From Pseudomonadota bacterium (GTDB lineage: Bacteria; Pseudomonadota; Gammaproteobacteria; Steroidobacterales; Steroidobacteraceae), in the NCBI GenBank assembly GCA_018240525.1, contig JAFEFN010000017.1:124001-188000 (forward strand): a DNA stretch of 64,000 bases. The letters are read 5' to 3'. Made by a program: the position numbers and the translations under genes. Below, piece by piece: positions 6,779-16,863 of this stretch. Position 1 is the stretch's first letter. Each line of letters starts with the position of its first letter. The notes below the pieces were generated by a model. The model did no database searches. It worked only from the letters and a program-made list of their open reading frames with translations, and was not told the origin of the DNA.

Positions 6779-9304
6779 ATGGATCTCGTACATGTCGGAG
6801 CGTTCGAACTGTATCCATCGGAGCGCAAGTTGTGCTCCGGTGGGAAGCAGCTCGACCTCGGCGCGCGTGCCTTCGACCTGCTGCTGGTGTTGGTGGAGAG
6901 CCCGGGAAAGCTGGTCACCAAGGCGACCCTGCTCGAGCGCGTCTGGCCGCGACTGGTCGTCGACGAGAACAATCTCCCGGCCCAGGTGGCGGCGCTGCGC
7001 CGGGTGCTCGGGCCCGGTGCGATCCGCACGGTGCCCGGATTCGGGTATCGGCTCGAACTGGAAGTGCGCAGCGGCGACGCCAGCAGCGCCGGCGCCCCTT
7101 CCGAACATCCCGGCGCGGCGCCGTTGCAGCCCCTGCCCAAGCGCAGCTGGCCGCACCGCCTGGCGCCGATGGTGGGTCGCGACAGCGAGCTGCGCGAGGT
7201 CGAGGACGCGCTGGCGAGCAGTTGCCTCGTCAGCATCGTGGGGATCGCCGGCGTGGGAAAAACGCGGCTCGCCCAGGAGGTCATGGCGCGCTGGGCCGGC
7301 AAGTCGGGCGCGGCCTCGTGGGTCTCGCTGCGTACGGTCGAGGTGGTCGAGCACGTGCCCTCGGCGATCTCGGTGGCGCTGGGGCTTTCGCTGCCAGACG
7401 ATGGCGACGATTTCGCGTCGCTGGGCCTGGCGTTGCGCGACCTGCGGGTGCTGCTGGTCCTGGACTGCGCGGAGCACCTGGGCGAGTCGCTCGGCGCGCA
7501 CCTCGCCGAGCTGTTGGCCGATACCCAGGGCGTCCACGTGCTGCTCACCAGCCAGGCGCCGCTGGGGGTCGCGGGGGAGGTGGTGTACCGGCTGGCGGCG
7601 CTGGCGGCGCCGGACCCCGGCATCTCGCAGGAGATGGCCGCGCAGTACGCCTCGGTCGCCCTGTTCGCCGAACGCGCCCGCGCGGCGGACCGCGGCTTCG
7701 AGCTCACGCCGGCCAACGTCGCGCTGGTGGCCGAGGTGTGCCGGCGGCTCGACGGCATCCCGCTCGCACTCGAGCTGGCGGCAGCGCGCGTGCCAGCACT
7801 GGGCCTCGCCAGCCTGCTGCAGCGCCTCGATGACCGCTTCCGCCTGCTGCGCGCCGCGAACCGCCCGAGCGATGCGCGCCACGGCGCGCTGCATACCGCC
7901 TTCGACTGGAGCTACGACCTGCTGAGTGAGCCGGAGAAGCGCGTGTTCGACCGCCTCGGGGCATTCAGCGGCAGCTTTTCCCTGGACAGCGCGGCAAGCT
8001 ATGCGGCAGACGCGGACCTGGACAGCGCCGAGGTGGTCGACCTCATCGGCCGGCTGGTGGACCGCTCGCTCGTGTCCGTCCTGGCCGTGGATCCGCCGCG
8101 CTACACGCTGCTGGAGAGCGCGCGCGACTATGCCCGCGAGAAGCTCCTCGCCCGGGGCACCCTGCACGCGGCGCGCCAGCGCCTGGCGGCGACCCTGCTG
8201 GACCTGCTGGACCGCGCCTACCAGGAATACTGGTCCCTTGATGAGGCGCTGTGGCTGCACCGCTACGAGCACGACCTTGCCAACGTGCGCGTCTCGATCG
8301 ACTGGACCATGCAGCACGACCCGGACCTCGCCGTGGCGCTGTTCGGCTCGGCCTGGCCGCTGTTCGTGGAATCGGATCTGCACGGCGAGGGACGCGCGCG
8401 CTACTCACAGGTACTGGCACTGCTGCACGACGGCCTGCCGCGGGCCCGCATCGGCCGGTTCTGGGAGTCGATCGCGGCCTACGACTCGGCGCGCCAGTGT
8501 GATCGCGCGCGCTATGCGGCCGAACTGGCCGCGCAGATGCATGCCTCGACCAGCGACGCGCGCTCGCACTATTTCGCGCTCATGCAGCTGGCGGCCAACT
8601 GGCGCGTCGACACCGAGGCTGCGCGCGCCGCCTTCGACGCGGCGCGCGCCCTGGAGGATCCCGCCTGGCCGGCGCGGCTGCTGGCCCACGGGGCGCTCAC
8701 CGAGGGAACGCTGTTGACCAGTGCCGGCGAGTTCGTCGCGGCGCGTGCGGCGTACCAGCGCGCCATGCGGCTGGCGCTGACCCTGAGCGAGCGGCAGGCG
8801 CTGGCGGCCACCGTGAGCATCGTCGAGCTCGACATCGCCTGCGGCGATCCCCAGGCGGCCCTGCAGCTGGGCCGGCCGCTCGCGCTCAGCCTGCGCCACC
8901 TGGGCCGTCGCGAGACGCAGTTCGAGCTGCTCACCATGACCTTCGTGGCGCTGTTGCTGACCGGCGAGCTGGCGGAGGCGCGCGCCACCGGCGCGGAACT
9001 GCTGGAACTGGCGCTGCGGCTGGACCGCAGCAAGCTCTACACCGTGCTCGATGCCATGGCCTACCTTGCCGGCGCCGAGCAGCGCTACGAAGCCGCGGCG
9101 CGCATCTGCGCGTGCGCCGACGCCGCCCATGCCGCCCAGGGGCAGCTGCGGCGTCGCCCGGTGCAGGAGCGCATGCGCAACAGCGTCACCCAGGCGCTCG
9201 ATGAGCACCTGGGTGAACGCTGGCACGAGCGGGTGGACAGCGCACGCCTGCGCCTGGATGAGCCGGGGGCATGCGCGCTGGCGCTGGGCCTGACGCCCGA
9301 GTAG
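6779..9304 (+). CDS. winged-helix/NTPase (STAND-like) transcriptional regulator
   Basis: 841-aa regulator. Residues 1-95 form an OmpR/CadC-type winged helix (FELYPSERKLCSGGKQLDLG, RAFDLLLVLVESPGKLVTK, RTVPGFGYRLE). An ATPase domain follows with a P-loop GIAGVGKTRLA (about 155-165), Walker-B-like VLLVLDCAEHL and a region like NB-ARC (RLDGIPLALELAAARV). The C-terminal half is alpha-helical, probably TPR-like, for ligand or partner sensing. This fits the family of DNA-binding STAND switches that activate on ligand/ATP binding. ATG at 6779 has CCGGAGAG upstream. Divergent from the urcA gene, which is its most likely local target. No transmembrane segment was seen. Confidence 0.88.
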   Translation: MDLVHVGAFELYPSERKLCSGGKQLDLGARAFDLLLVLVESPGKLVTKATLLERVWPRLVVDENNLPAQVAALRRVLGPGAIRTVPGFGYRLELEVRSGDASSAGAPSEHPGAAPLQPLPKRSWPHRLAPMVGRDSELREVEDALASSCLVSIVGIAGVGKTRLAQEVMARWAGKSGAASWVSLRTVEVVEHVPSAISVALGLSLPDDGDDFASLGLALRDLRVLLVLDCAEHLGESLGAHLAELLADTQGVHVLLTSQAPLGVAGEVVYRLAALAAPDPGISQEMAAQYASVALFAERARAADRGFELTPANVALVAEVCRRLDGIPLALELAAARVPALGLASLLQRLDDRFRLLRAANRPSDARHGALHTAFDWSYDLLSEPEKRVFDRLGAFSGSFSLDSAASYAADADLDSAEVVDLIGRLVDRSLVSVLAVDPPRYTLLESARDYAREKLLARGTLHAARQRLAATLLDLLDRAYQEYWSLDEALWLHRYEHDLANVRVSIDWTMQHDPDLAVALFGSAWPLFVESDLHGEGRARYSQVLALLHDGLPRARIGRFWESIAAYDSARQCDRARYAAELAAQMHASTSDARSHYFALMQLAANWRVDTEAARAAFDAARALEDPAWPARLLAHGALTEGTLLTSAGEFVAARAAYQRAMRLALTLSERQALAATVSIVELDIACGDPQAALQLGRPLALSLRHLGRRETQFELLTMTFVALLLTGELAEARATGAELLELALRLDRSKLYTVLDAMAYLAGAEQRYEAAARICACADAAHAAQGQLRRRPVQERMRNSVTQALDEHLGERWHERVDSARLRLDEPGACALALGLTPE

Positions 9305-9322
9305 TCAGCAGAGGTGCGTCGG

Positions 9323-9886
9323 TCACTGGCGGGTGAACTCGAGCCCGAAGTGCCAGGGTGGCAGCAGGAAAGGCGGCCTGGGCATCTCGAGGCCGCCGAC
9401 GTGCGCAACCCAGGCGATGATCGCCGCGGGCGACGGCCGGATCGCCAGATTCGGTCCCCGCGGTGTCGCGATGTCCGAGCGCCAGTGGATCACTGCCACT
9501 GTCCCGCCGGGTTTGAGCACCCGCCGCGCCTCGGTCAGCATGACCAGCGGCAATTCCCCATGGAGGATGTTGAACAGCACGACGCCATCCAGGGTGGCAT
9601 CGGCGGCTGCGAAACCTCCGGCCATGACATCCCGGACCGCGGCCTTGATGTTGTCCAGGCCTGCATCTGCTGCCCGGCGCTGGACGGTTTCGACCATCGT
9701 CGGGTCGATGTCGATGGCATGTACGGTGCCCCGAGTGCGGCGGGCGAGCGGCAGGGTGAACGTTCCGTAGCCGCATCCGAGCTCGGCCACGTCCCCGTGC
9801 AGTCCGAAGTGCGTCAGGATGGCGTCCGCATCGAACAAGGACTCCCAGTAGTCCTGGGCTGGCATGGAGCTTTCACGCAGATACAT
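9323..9886 (-). CDS. class I SAM-dependent methyltransferase
   Basis: 187-aa methyltransferase with the Rossmann SAM-binding motif I (VAELGCGYGTFTLPLA), motif II acidic residue (HAIDIDP) and motif post-II/III (VLFNILHGE, EARRVLKPGGTVAVIHW). It resembles the UbiE/Methyltransf_11 group; the substrate is not predictable. ATG at 9886 is preferred (GGAG 8 nt upstream); another ATG at 9865 begins at PAQDYW. A longer in-frame reading would run into the tRNA gene and is an artefact. It lies 59 nt downstream of the split tRNA on the same strand. Confidence 0.87.
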   Translation of the reverse strand: MYLRESSMPAQDYWESLFDADAILTHFGLHGDVAELGCGYGTFTLPLARRTRGTVHAIDIDPTMVETVQRRAADAGLDNIKAAVRDVMAGGFAAADATLDGVVLFNILHGELPLVMLTEARRVLKPGGTVAVIHWRSDIATPRGPNLAIRPSPAAIIAWVAHVGGLEMPRPPFLLPPWHFGLEFTRQ

Positions 9887-9945
9887 CCGGATGCTCCGCA
9901 ACCAAGGAGGACGAGCCGGTCCTGGAACGGACCGAGGTGTTGGTA

Positions 9946-10260
9946 TGGGCCCGGTAGGATTCGAACCTACGACCAAGGGATTCACTTGACCCCGGCGTTT
10001 CCGCCGGGAGTGGACTATCTCTTCACCCGTGCACAGCCGTGCCTGAGGGTGCGGGATGCTCGAAGCCTGTCATCAAGGGCACTTGAAGCCCTCAGGTAGT
10101 CTCTGCACCTTCCGCCGGTGCACCGGCGGCTCGGCTCAGGATTGCCATGGGGCGCGCGGGCCCCGAAGGTTCCCCTGAATTCATCCCGTCCACTTCGCGT
10201 GTTACCACGCGAAGGCACCTATCGATGAGTCCCCTGCACTAACCGCTGTGCTACAGGCCC
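9946..10260 (-). tRNA. ileX: tRNA-Ile(CAU), interrupted by a group I intron
   Basis: Exon 1 is 10260-10225 (36 nt) and exon 2 is 9982-9946 (37 nt); joined they give a 73-nt tRNA. The 7-bp acceptor stem (GGGCCUG with CGGGCCC, one U-G), D stem GCAC/GUGC, anticodon stem GGGGA/UCCCU with loop CUCAUAA, and T arm GUAGG-UUCGAAU-CCUAC all form. Anticodon is CAU. The body resembles the lysidine-type minor isoleucine tRNA rather than elongator tRNA-Met, which would need TilS to modify C34. CCA is not encoded directly after discriminator A73 (TACCA follows). The intron sits between U36 and A37, the site known from Azoarcus tRNA-Ile(CAU). Confidence 0.9.
9983..10224 (-). ncRNA. group I (IC3-like) self-splicing intron, 242 nt
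   Basis: The 5' exon end CAU pairs with intron GUG (10218-10216) to make P1 with the required U-G. P2 is a 9-bp GC-rich hairpin with a GUAA loop (10212-10191). P3 is CGGGAUG (10188-10182) with CAUCCCG (10058-10052). P4 is UUCAGG with CCUGAG. P6 is CCGCCGG/CCGGCGG. P7 is GACUA (10101-10097) with UAGUC (10017-10013), in the typical contexts GCAGAGACUA and AAGAGAUAGUCC. P8 is CACCC/GGGUG. P9 is CCCGGCG-GAAA-CGCCGGG. The intron ends in G (omega-G, 9983). There is no open reading frame, so no homing endonuclease. The fold was done by eye. Confidence 0.9.
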
Positions 10261-10271
10261 AACCGGCGCGG

Positions 10272-10277
10272 ATTGTA
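10272..10277 (-). promoter_or_regulatory. -10 element for the split tRNA
   Basis: Minus-strand TACAAT ends 12 nt before G1 of the tRNA, placing initiation a few nucleotides upstream of the mature 5' end. The -35 region would fall inside the preceding lipoprotein gene and is a poor match. Confidence 0.4.
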
Positions 10278-10291
10278 TCAGCGGACCGCGC

Positions 10292-10561
10292 TCAGTAGCG
10301 AAACCGCGGTCGGTCCTCGGTGCGTGGACGACGCGTGAACGCCTCCTCCAGCGTGCCCTGGAACCAGTTGATTTCATCAGGGGAATTGCGCTCCCGCGCA
10401 TCCTCGACGTCGCCCGGCGCGGAGCGCGGAACGCTACCCGGGCGGGCGGCGGTGCTCGTCGAAGAGCGCGGACCGGGAACCGGCGGCTGCTGTCGGTTCG
10501 GGCAGCCACCCAACGCCAGGGCAGCGGCCAACACAGCTACCGCGGTCAAAAGCGCCCTCAT
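10292..10561 (-). CDS. short putative lipoprotein, possibly a truncated thioredoxin-like protein
   Basis: 89 aa with a lipoprotein signal (ALALGGC; Cys about 20), a Pro/Ser/Arg-rich linker and an ending INWFQGTLEEAFTRRP followed by about ten residues. That ending looks like the very start of periplasmic thioredoxin-fold proteins (W-x-x-G-x-L-x-x-A-F), where a CxxC would be expected about 20 residues on, but the frame stops first. It may be a genuine short lipoprotein or a remnant cut off 31 nt before the tRNA gene. ATG has AAGAGGA upstream. Confidence 0.6.
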   Translation of the reverse strand: MRALLTAVAVLAAALALGGCPNRQQPPVPGPRSSTSTAARPGSVPRSAPGDVEDARERNSPDEINWFQGTLEEAFTRRPRTEDRPRFRY

Positions 10562-10663
10562 GGCACGCTATCCTCTTGCCATCGCTGCGTGCAACGTTAG
10601 CATGGCCATCCCCGCCGGGCATATGCCGGCGGCGAAAAGTGCGTCGGCTCAGGGGGTGATGAG

Positions 10664-11275
10664 ATGAAGCTGTATTACTTTCCGTCGGCCTGCTCTCAGG
10701 CATCCAACATCGCGCTGCGGGAGGCCGGACTGAAGTTCGAGCTGGTCAGGGTGGACCGCCACACCAAGAAGGCCGCCGATGGACTCGACTTCATGACCGT
10801 GAACCCGAAGGGTTACGTACCGGCGCTCACCCTGGACAGCGGGGAGACGCTCACCGAGAACGCGACGGTGCTGCAGTACATCGCCGACCAGGCGCCCGCC
10901 GCGAAGCTGGCGCCGCCGGCGGGCACCATGGAGCGCTACCGGCTCATGGAATGGCTCAGCTTCATCAACTCCGAGGTGCACAAGAACTTCAGCCCCATGT
11001 TCGTCAAGGACGCCCCCGAGGCCGTGCGCGCGCACGCACTGGCGGTGCTGTCGAAGCGACTGGACTACGTGCAACGCGCGCTGGGCTCCAGGACCTTCCT
11101 CATGGGCGAGCAGTTCACCGTCGCGGACGCCTACCTCTACACGGTGCTCAGCTGGGCACCCTTCGTGAAGCTCGACCTCGGCAAGTGGCCTGAGCTTAAG
11201 CGTTACGTTGACCGTATCCACGCCCGGCCCCACGTACTCGAGGCCCTGCAGGCCGAGGGCCTCAAGGCCGCCTGA
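10664..11275 (+). CDS. gstA: glutathione S-transferase
   Basis: 203-aa cytosolic transferase of the bacterial beta class. The thioredoxin-fold N-terminal domain begins MKLYYFPSACSQAS with the Ser/Cys10 region used for glutathione, followed by NPKGYVPAL (cis-Pro) and GETLTENATVLQYIAD, which binds the glutathione gamma-glutamyl part. The C-terminal helical domain has the N-capping FTVADAYLYTVL motif. Length matches the family. ATG is preceded by GGGGGTGATG. It conjugates glutathione to electrophiles; gshB elsewhere in the window supplies glutathione. Confidence 0.92.
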   Translation: MKLYYFPSACSQASNIALREAGLKFELVRVDRHTKKAADGLDFMTVNPKGYVPALTLDSGETLTENATVLQYIADQAPAAKLAPPAGTMERYRLMEWLSFINSEVHKNFSPMFVKDAPEAVRAHALAVLSKRLDYVQRALGSRTFLMGEQFTVADAYLYTVLSWAPFVKLDLGKWPELKRYVDRIHARPHVLEALQAEGLKAA

Positions 11276-11348
11276 CCTTTTGAAGCCGCAGGTGCCCTGC
11301 GGCGGTCGCTGTTAACATCACCGGCAGATTTTTAAGCGAGAGGACTCA

Positions 11349-11543
11349 ATGGCTACCAAACTCAGCAAGCAGCTCAAGCGCGAGATCGAAGTGGACGGCA
11401 AGCCGTACATGGTCACGCTGTCCCCCGAGGGCCTCAAGCTCACCGAAAAGGGCAAGCGGCTTGGCAAGGAACTGACCTGGAAGGACATCGTCGGTGGGGA
11501 TGCGGCCCTCGCCAGCGCACTGAGTGCCTCCGTCGGCAGCTAG
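11349..11543 (+). CDS. small conserved-type hypothetical protein
   Basis: 64 aa, basic, no signal or membrane segment: KQLKREIEVDGKPYMVTLSP then LKLTEKGKRLGKELTWKDIV and an Ala/Ser-rich end. The strand pattern suggests a small beta-sheet protein. Ribosome-binding site AGAGGA 7 nt upstream is strong. It sits 6 nt before the DUF4404 gene and so is probably co-transcribed with it. No function recognised. Confidence 0.72.
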   Translation: MATKLSKQLKREIEVDGKPYMVTLSPEGLKLTEKGKRLGKELTWKDIVGGDAALASALSASVGS

Positions 11544-11549
11544 CCGGCG

Positions 11550-11810
11550 ATGGGCGCCAACGATCTCCAGGACCTGCTCAGGCAGGTGCGCGAGCACCTC
11601 GGGGCGGGCCCCGTGGACGCGGATACCCGTCAGCAGCTCAGCTCGCTGGTGCACGACATCGAGCACCGACTGGGCACCGGCGTGATGGGCGGGGCGTCCC
11701 AGGCCGAGGCGCGCCTGGAGTCCCTGGCCGTGAAGTTCGAAGCGAGCCACCCGACGCTCGCCGAGACGTTGCGCCAGGTCATCGATACGCTCGGCAAGGC
11801 CGGCCTGTAA
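11550..11810 (+). CDS. DUF4404 family protein
   Basis: 86-aa alpha-helical protein: NDLQDLLRQVREHLG, QQLSSLVHDIEHRLG, ARLESLAVKFEASHPTLAET, LRQVIDTLGKAGL. The helical repeats with E-A-S-H-P-T-L match DUF4404, a small family of unknown function. The spacing of 6 nt to the upstream 64-aa gene suggests an operon. A shared bidirectional terminator follows. Confidence 0.82.
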   Translation: MGANDLQDLLRQVREHLGAGPVDADTRQQLSSLVHDIEHRLGTGVMGGASQAEARLESLAVKFEASHPTLAETLRQVIDTLGKAGL

Positions 11811-11830
11811 CCCGCAAGCCGGCGTTCGGG

Positions 11831-11876
11831 AAAGAAAAAGGCCCGGTGTTGTCGCCAACACCGGGCCTCGTGTTTC
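11831..11876. terminator. bidirectional intrinsic terminator between DUF4404 gene and rpoD
   Basis: 12-bp perfect stem (11840-11851 with 11856-11867, loop TCGC). On the minus strand it is followed by TTTTTCTTT and ends the rpoD transcript; on the plus strand a weaker TCGTGTTT tail follows. Confidence 0.85.
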
Positions 11877-11891
11877 CGCCCAGCGGCTCCC

Positions 11892-14042
<2,151 letters not shown>

Positions 14043-14159
14043 GTACTCGCGGCGCGCTGGTGGTGTCCCCCATATGTGCTGCCCGACAGGGGACGCCTCA
14101 AGGGGGTGGGGGCAAAGCCCGCAATTTTATTTGACCCGTGGAAATTCACCAAATCGAAC

Positions 14160-15962
14160 TTAAGCTCCGCCTCCCCGGCGGTGGCCCAGCTTTGACATAA
14201 GCGACTGAAATTCCTGCAATTCATGCTCGGTCAGGGGGGTGGACCGGCTCTTGGCCTCCAGCGCCTCGAGGCGCCGGCCGGCGGCGAGATCGGCAAGGCG
14301 GGCCACCGCCCCGCGCAGCTCCCCGGCCGCCGCCGGGGCCGCGGTGATCACTCCCTCGCGCTCGAGCAGCTTTTTCAGAGACTCCCCGCCCTCGCGATCG
14401 TGCCACCGCTGCACCACCTGGGCTGCGAGCTGCGCCGGGTGGGCCTGCAGGTCGTCCAGCAGCTCGCGCAGCAGTGCCACGCCGGGCTCGTCGCTCGCCT
14501 CGAGCCCTGCGCGCTCCGCCGCGGTGACCTCGGCGGCGATCTGCGGATGATGGAGCAGGCTGACGATCGCCTGCCGGACCAGGCTGCCGCGGCCGGCCGT
14601 CACCGCGGTGCGTGGCCGCGAGGGTGCCGGGGCGGGCGGCTCGGCGGCCGGCGCGGGGGCCCCGGGCATCCACAGCTCCCGCAGGCGCTGGGGGCCGAGC
14701 CCGACCACCTCGGCCAGGCGCTCGAGCAGCAGTTCGCGGTACACCCCCTCGGGCACCTTCAGAAACAGCGGGCGCGCATTCTCGGCGAACCGCGCGCGCC
14801 CGTCGGCATGCCCGAGTTCGGCCTGCTGCGACAGCTCGCGCACGAGGTACTCCGACAGCGGCAGCGCATCCTGCAGGCGCGCCTCGAAGGCCTCCTTGCC
14901 TTCCTCGCCCACCAGGGTGTCCGGGTCGTGGCCCTCCGGCAGGAACAGGAAGCGTATCTCGCGGCCCTCGCGCACCTCCGGCAGCGCCTGCTGGAGCGCG
15001 CGCCATGCCGCGGCGCGCCCGGCGCGGTCACCGTCGAAGGCGAACACCACCGAGGGCACCAGGCGGAACAGCCGCCGCAGATGCTCCGGCGTCGTCGCCG
15101 TGCCGAGGGTGGCCACGGCGTAGTCGATCCCCGCCTGATGCAGGCGCACCGTGTCCATGTAGCCCTCGACGATCAACAGTCGCGCCAGGTTGGTGCGTGC
15201 GCGGCGCGTCTCGTAGAGCCCGTACAGCTCGCGTCCCTTGTGGAACAGCACGGTCTCCGGGGAGTTCAGGTACTTCGGCTCGCCCGCCTCGATGATGCGG
15301 CCGCCGAAGGCGATGGTGCGGCCGCGCGCATCGCGGATGGGGAACATCAGGCGGTCGCGGAAGCGGTCGTAGTGGCGCTCGCCATCGCGGATCTGGCCGC
15401 GCTCGCGCTCGATGATCATCCCGGTCTCGCTCAGGGCCTTGCGCCCAGCCTCGGTGCCGCCAAAGCGCCGCAGCAGATCGTTCCAGGAGTTCGGGGCGTA
15501 GCCGATGCCAAAGTGCTCGCAGGTCTGCGGGGTCAGGCCGCGACGCACGACGTAGTCGCGCGCGCGCGGCTCGCGCGCCAGGGCCTCCACGTAGAAGCGG
15601 GCGACGTCCTTCATCAGCTCGTACAGCGGCTCGTCGGCGCGCTTGGGCGCCCCGGCCCCGCCGCCCTCGTGCGGCACCTCCAGCCCCAGGCGCGTTGCCA
15701 GCTCTTCCACGGCCTCGGGGAAGGCCATGTGATCATGCTCCATGAGAAAGCCGAGCACCGTGCCGTGCGCACCGCAGCCGAAGCAGTGATAGAACTGTTT
15801 GTCGGGGCTCACCCAGAAGGAGGGCGTCTTCTCATTGTGGAACGGGCAGCAGGCGCGGTACTCGCGACCGGCCTTCTTCAGCTGCACGCGCGCGCCGATG
15901 ATCTCCACGATGTCGGCGCGGGCGATGAGCTCGTCGATGAATTGCCGGGGGATGCGCGCCAA
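14160..15962 (-). CDS. dnaG: DNA primase
   Basis: 600-aa primase that synthesises RNA primers at the replication fork. The N-terminal CHC2 zinc finger is seen (CCPFHNEKTPSF then YHCFGCGAHG), followed by the RNA polymerase core with DRLMFPIRDARGRTIAFGGR, the TOPRIM motifs LIVEGYMDT and AFDGDRAG, and a C-terminal helicase-binding domain. TTG at 15962 is chosen because it gives the family N-terminus ARIPRQFIDELIARADIVEI; the ribosome-binding site is weak. Longer in-frame readings enter the upstream intergenic region and yqeY. Middle gene of the macromolecular synthesis operon. Confidence 0.95.
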   Translation of the reverse strand: MARIPRQFIDELIARADIVEIIGARVQLKKAGREYRACCPFHNEKTPSFWVSPDKQFYHCFGCGAHGTVLGFLMEHDHMAFPEAVEELATRLGLEVPHEGGGAGAPKRADEPLYELMKDVARFYVEALAREPRARDYVVRRGLTPQTCEHFGIGYAPNSWNDLLRRFGGTEAGRKALSETGMIIERERGQIRDGERHYDRFRDRLMFPIRDARGRTIAFGGRIIEAGEPKYLNSPETVLFHKGRELYGLYETRRARTNLARLLIVEGYMDTVRLHQAGIDYAVATLGTATTPEHLRRLFRLVPSVVFAFDGDRAGRAAAWRALQQALPEVREGREIRFLFLPEGHDPDTLVGEEGKEAFEARLQDALPLSEYLVRELSQQAELGHADGRARFAENARPLFLKVPEGVYRELLLERLAEVVGLGPQRLRELWMPGAPAPAAEPPAPAPSRPRTAVTAGRGSLVRQAIVSLLHHPQIAAEVTAAERAGLEASDEPGVALLRELLDDLQAHPAQLAAQVVQRWHDREGGESLKKLLEREGVITAAPAAAGELRGAVARLADLAAGRRLEALEAKSRSTPLTEHELQEFQSLMSKLGHRRGGGA

Positions 15963-16047
15963 GTGCTGACCGTGCGGGTGAGCGAACCTAACTTCGGCTA
16001 ACTTCGGCAAGCCTGGCACGGCGTGCGCGCCGTGCCAGCGGGGGAAT

Positions 16048-16491
16048 TCAGGCCAGTTTCTGCTTAATGCGCGCGCTGACCGCGCCCATGTCGGCCCGGC
16101 CGGCAGCCTTGGGCTTGACCAGGGCCATGACCTTGCCCATGTCCTTGACGGAGGTGGCACCGCTCGAGCCGATGGCAGCGGCGATCAGCGCATCGAGCTC
16201 CGCCTCGCTCATCTGCGCCGGCAGGTAGGGCTGCAGCACGGCGATCTCGGCGTTTTCCTTGGCGACCAGATCGGCGCGGCCGCCGCTCGCGAACTGCGTG
16301 ATCGCCTCGCGGCGCTGCTTGATCATCTTCTCGATGACGCTGAGGACCTGGCTGTCCTCGAGCACGATGCGCTCGTCCACTTCCCGCTGCTTGATGGCGG
16401 CGAGGGCGAGGCGGATGGTGGCGAGGCGCTCCTTTTCGCCGGAGCGCATCGCAGCCTTCATATCTTCGGTGATTCGGTCCTTGAGCGTCAT
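16048..16491 (-). CDS. yqeY: GatB/YqeY domain protein
   Basis: 147-aa helical protein matching the YqeY family, which shares the tail domain of the amidotransferase subunit GatB: TLKDRITEDMKAAMRSGEKE, RLATIRLALAAIKQREVDER, then a C-terminal AELDALIAAAIGSSGATSV and KDMGKVMALVKPKAAGRAD, where GatB binds tRNA. Its exact role is not established. It lies between rpsU and dnaG, a common arrangement. Confidence 0.93.
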   Translation of the reverse strand: MTLKDRITEDMKAAMRSGEKERLATIRLALAAIKQREVDERIVLEDSQVLSVIEKMIKQRREAITQFASGGRADLVAKENAEIAVLQPYLPAQMSEAELDALIAAAIGSSGATSVKDMGKVMALVKPKAAGRADMGAVSARIKQKLA

Positions 16492-16516
16492 ACGGCCGCT
16501 CGCGCGGCGGCGGCCC

Positions 16517-16726
16517 TTAGCGGGTCGCGCGCATGCCGTCGCGCGAGACGCGCTTCATGTGGCGCTTGATGGCGGCGGCCTTCTTGCGCTTGCGCTCCTG
16601 CGTGGGCTTCTCGTAGAACTCGCGCCGACGCAGCTCCGTGAGGATGCCGGCCTTCTCGCAGGCACGCTTGAAGCGCCGCAGGGCGGCATCGAAATACTCG
16701 TTCTCGCGGACACGGACGCTCGGCAT
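16517..16726 (-). CDS. rpsU: 30S ribosomal protein S21
   Basis: 69 aa, basic: MPSVRVRENEYFDAALRRFK, ACEKAGILTELRRREFYEKP, then a Lys/Arg-rich tail. Length and sequence match bS21, which promotes initiation on the 30S subunit. First gene of the rpsU-yqeY-dnaG-rpoD operon, divergent from tsaD across a 137-bp gap that must hold the operon promoter. Confidence 0.97.
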   Translation of the reverse strand: MPSVRVRENEYFDAALRRFKRACEKAGILTELRRREFYEKPTQERKRKKAAAIKRHMKRVSRDGMRATR

Positions 16727-16848
16727 CGAAACCTCAGAGTATTGAGCGGGTTGCAGTTCCCGACCTGGACGGCGAACCGCGTGCGGGACGGGCGGCCAGT
16801 CGGGGGCCGGGGATTCTAAAGGAGCCCCGGGGCAAAGGCAAAAACCAC

Positions 16849-16854
16849 TACAAT
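16849..16854 (+). promoter_or_regulatory. -10 element close to the tsaD start
   Basis: TACAAT ends 9 nt before the tsaD ATG, in an AT-rich patch within GC-rich DNA. Initiation 6-7 nt downstream would leave a leader of only a few nucleotides. No clear -35 was found, and there is no Shine-Dalgarno sequence. Confidence 0.45.
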
Positions 16855-16863
16855 TTTTGGGTT

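Noticed and set aside
9887..9985. N-terminal extension of the methyltransferase into the tRNA
   Set aside because: The extra residues (VVGSNPTGP) are the translated T-arm of the tRNA, a common artefact.
9946..10260. Elongator tRNA-Met as the identity of the CAU tRNA
   Set aside because: The anticodon stem GGGGA/UCCCU and body resemble minor isoleucine tRNAs, and the intron site has a tRNA-Ile(CAU) precedent; still, identity rests on comparison by eye.
9946..10561. Integrated prophage or island at the tRNA
   Set aside because: No integrase, no direct repeat of the tRNA 3' end and no phage genes are nearby.
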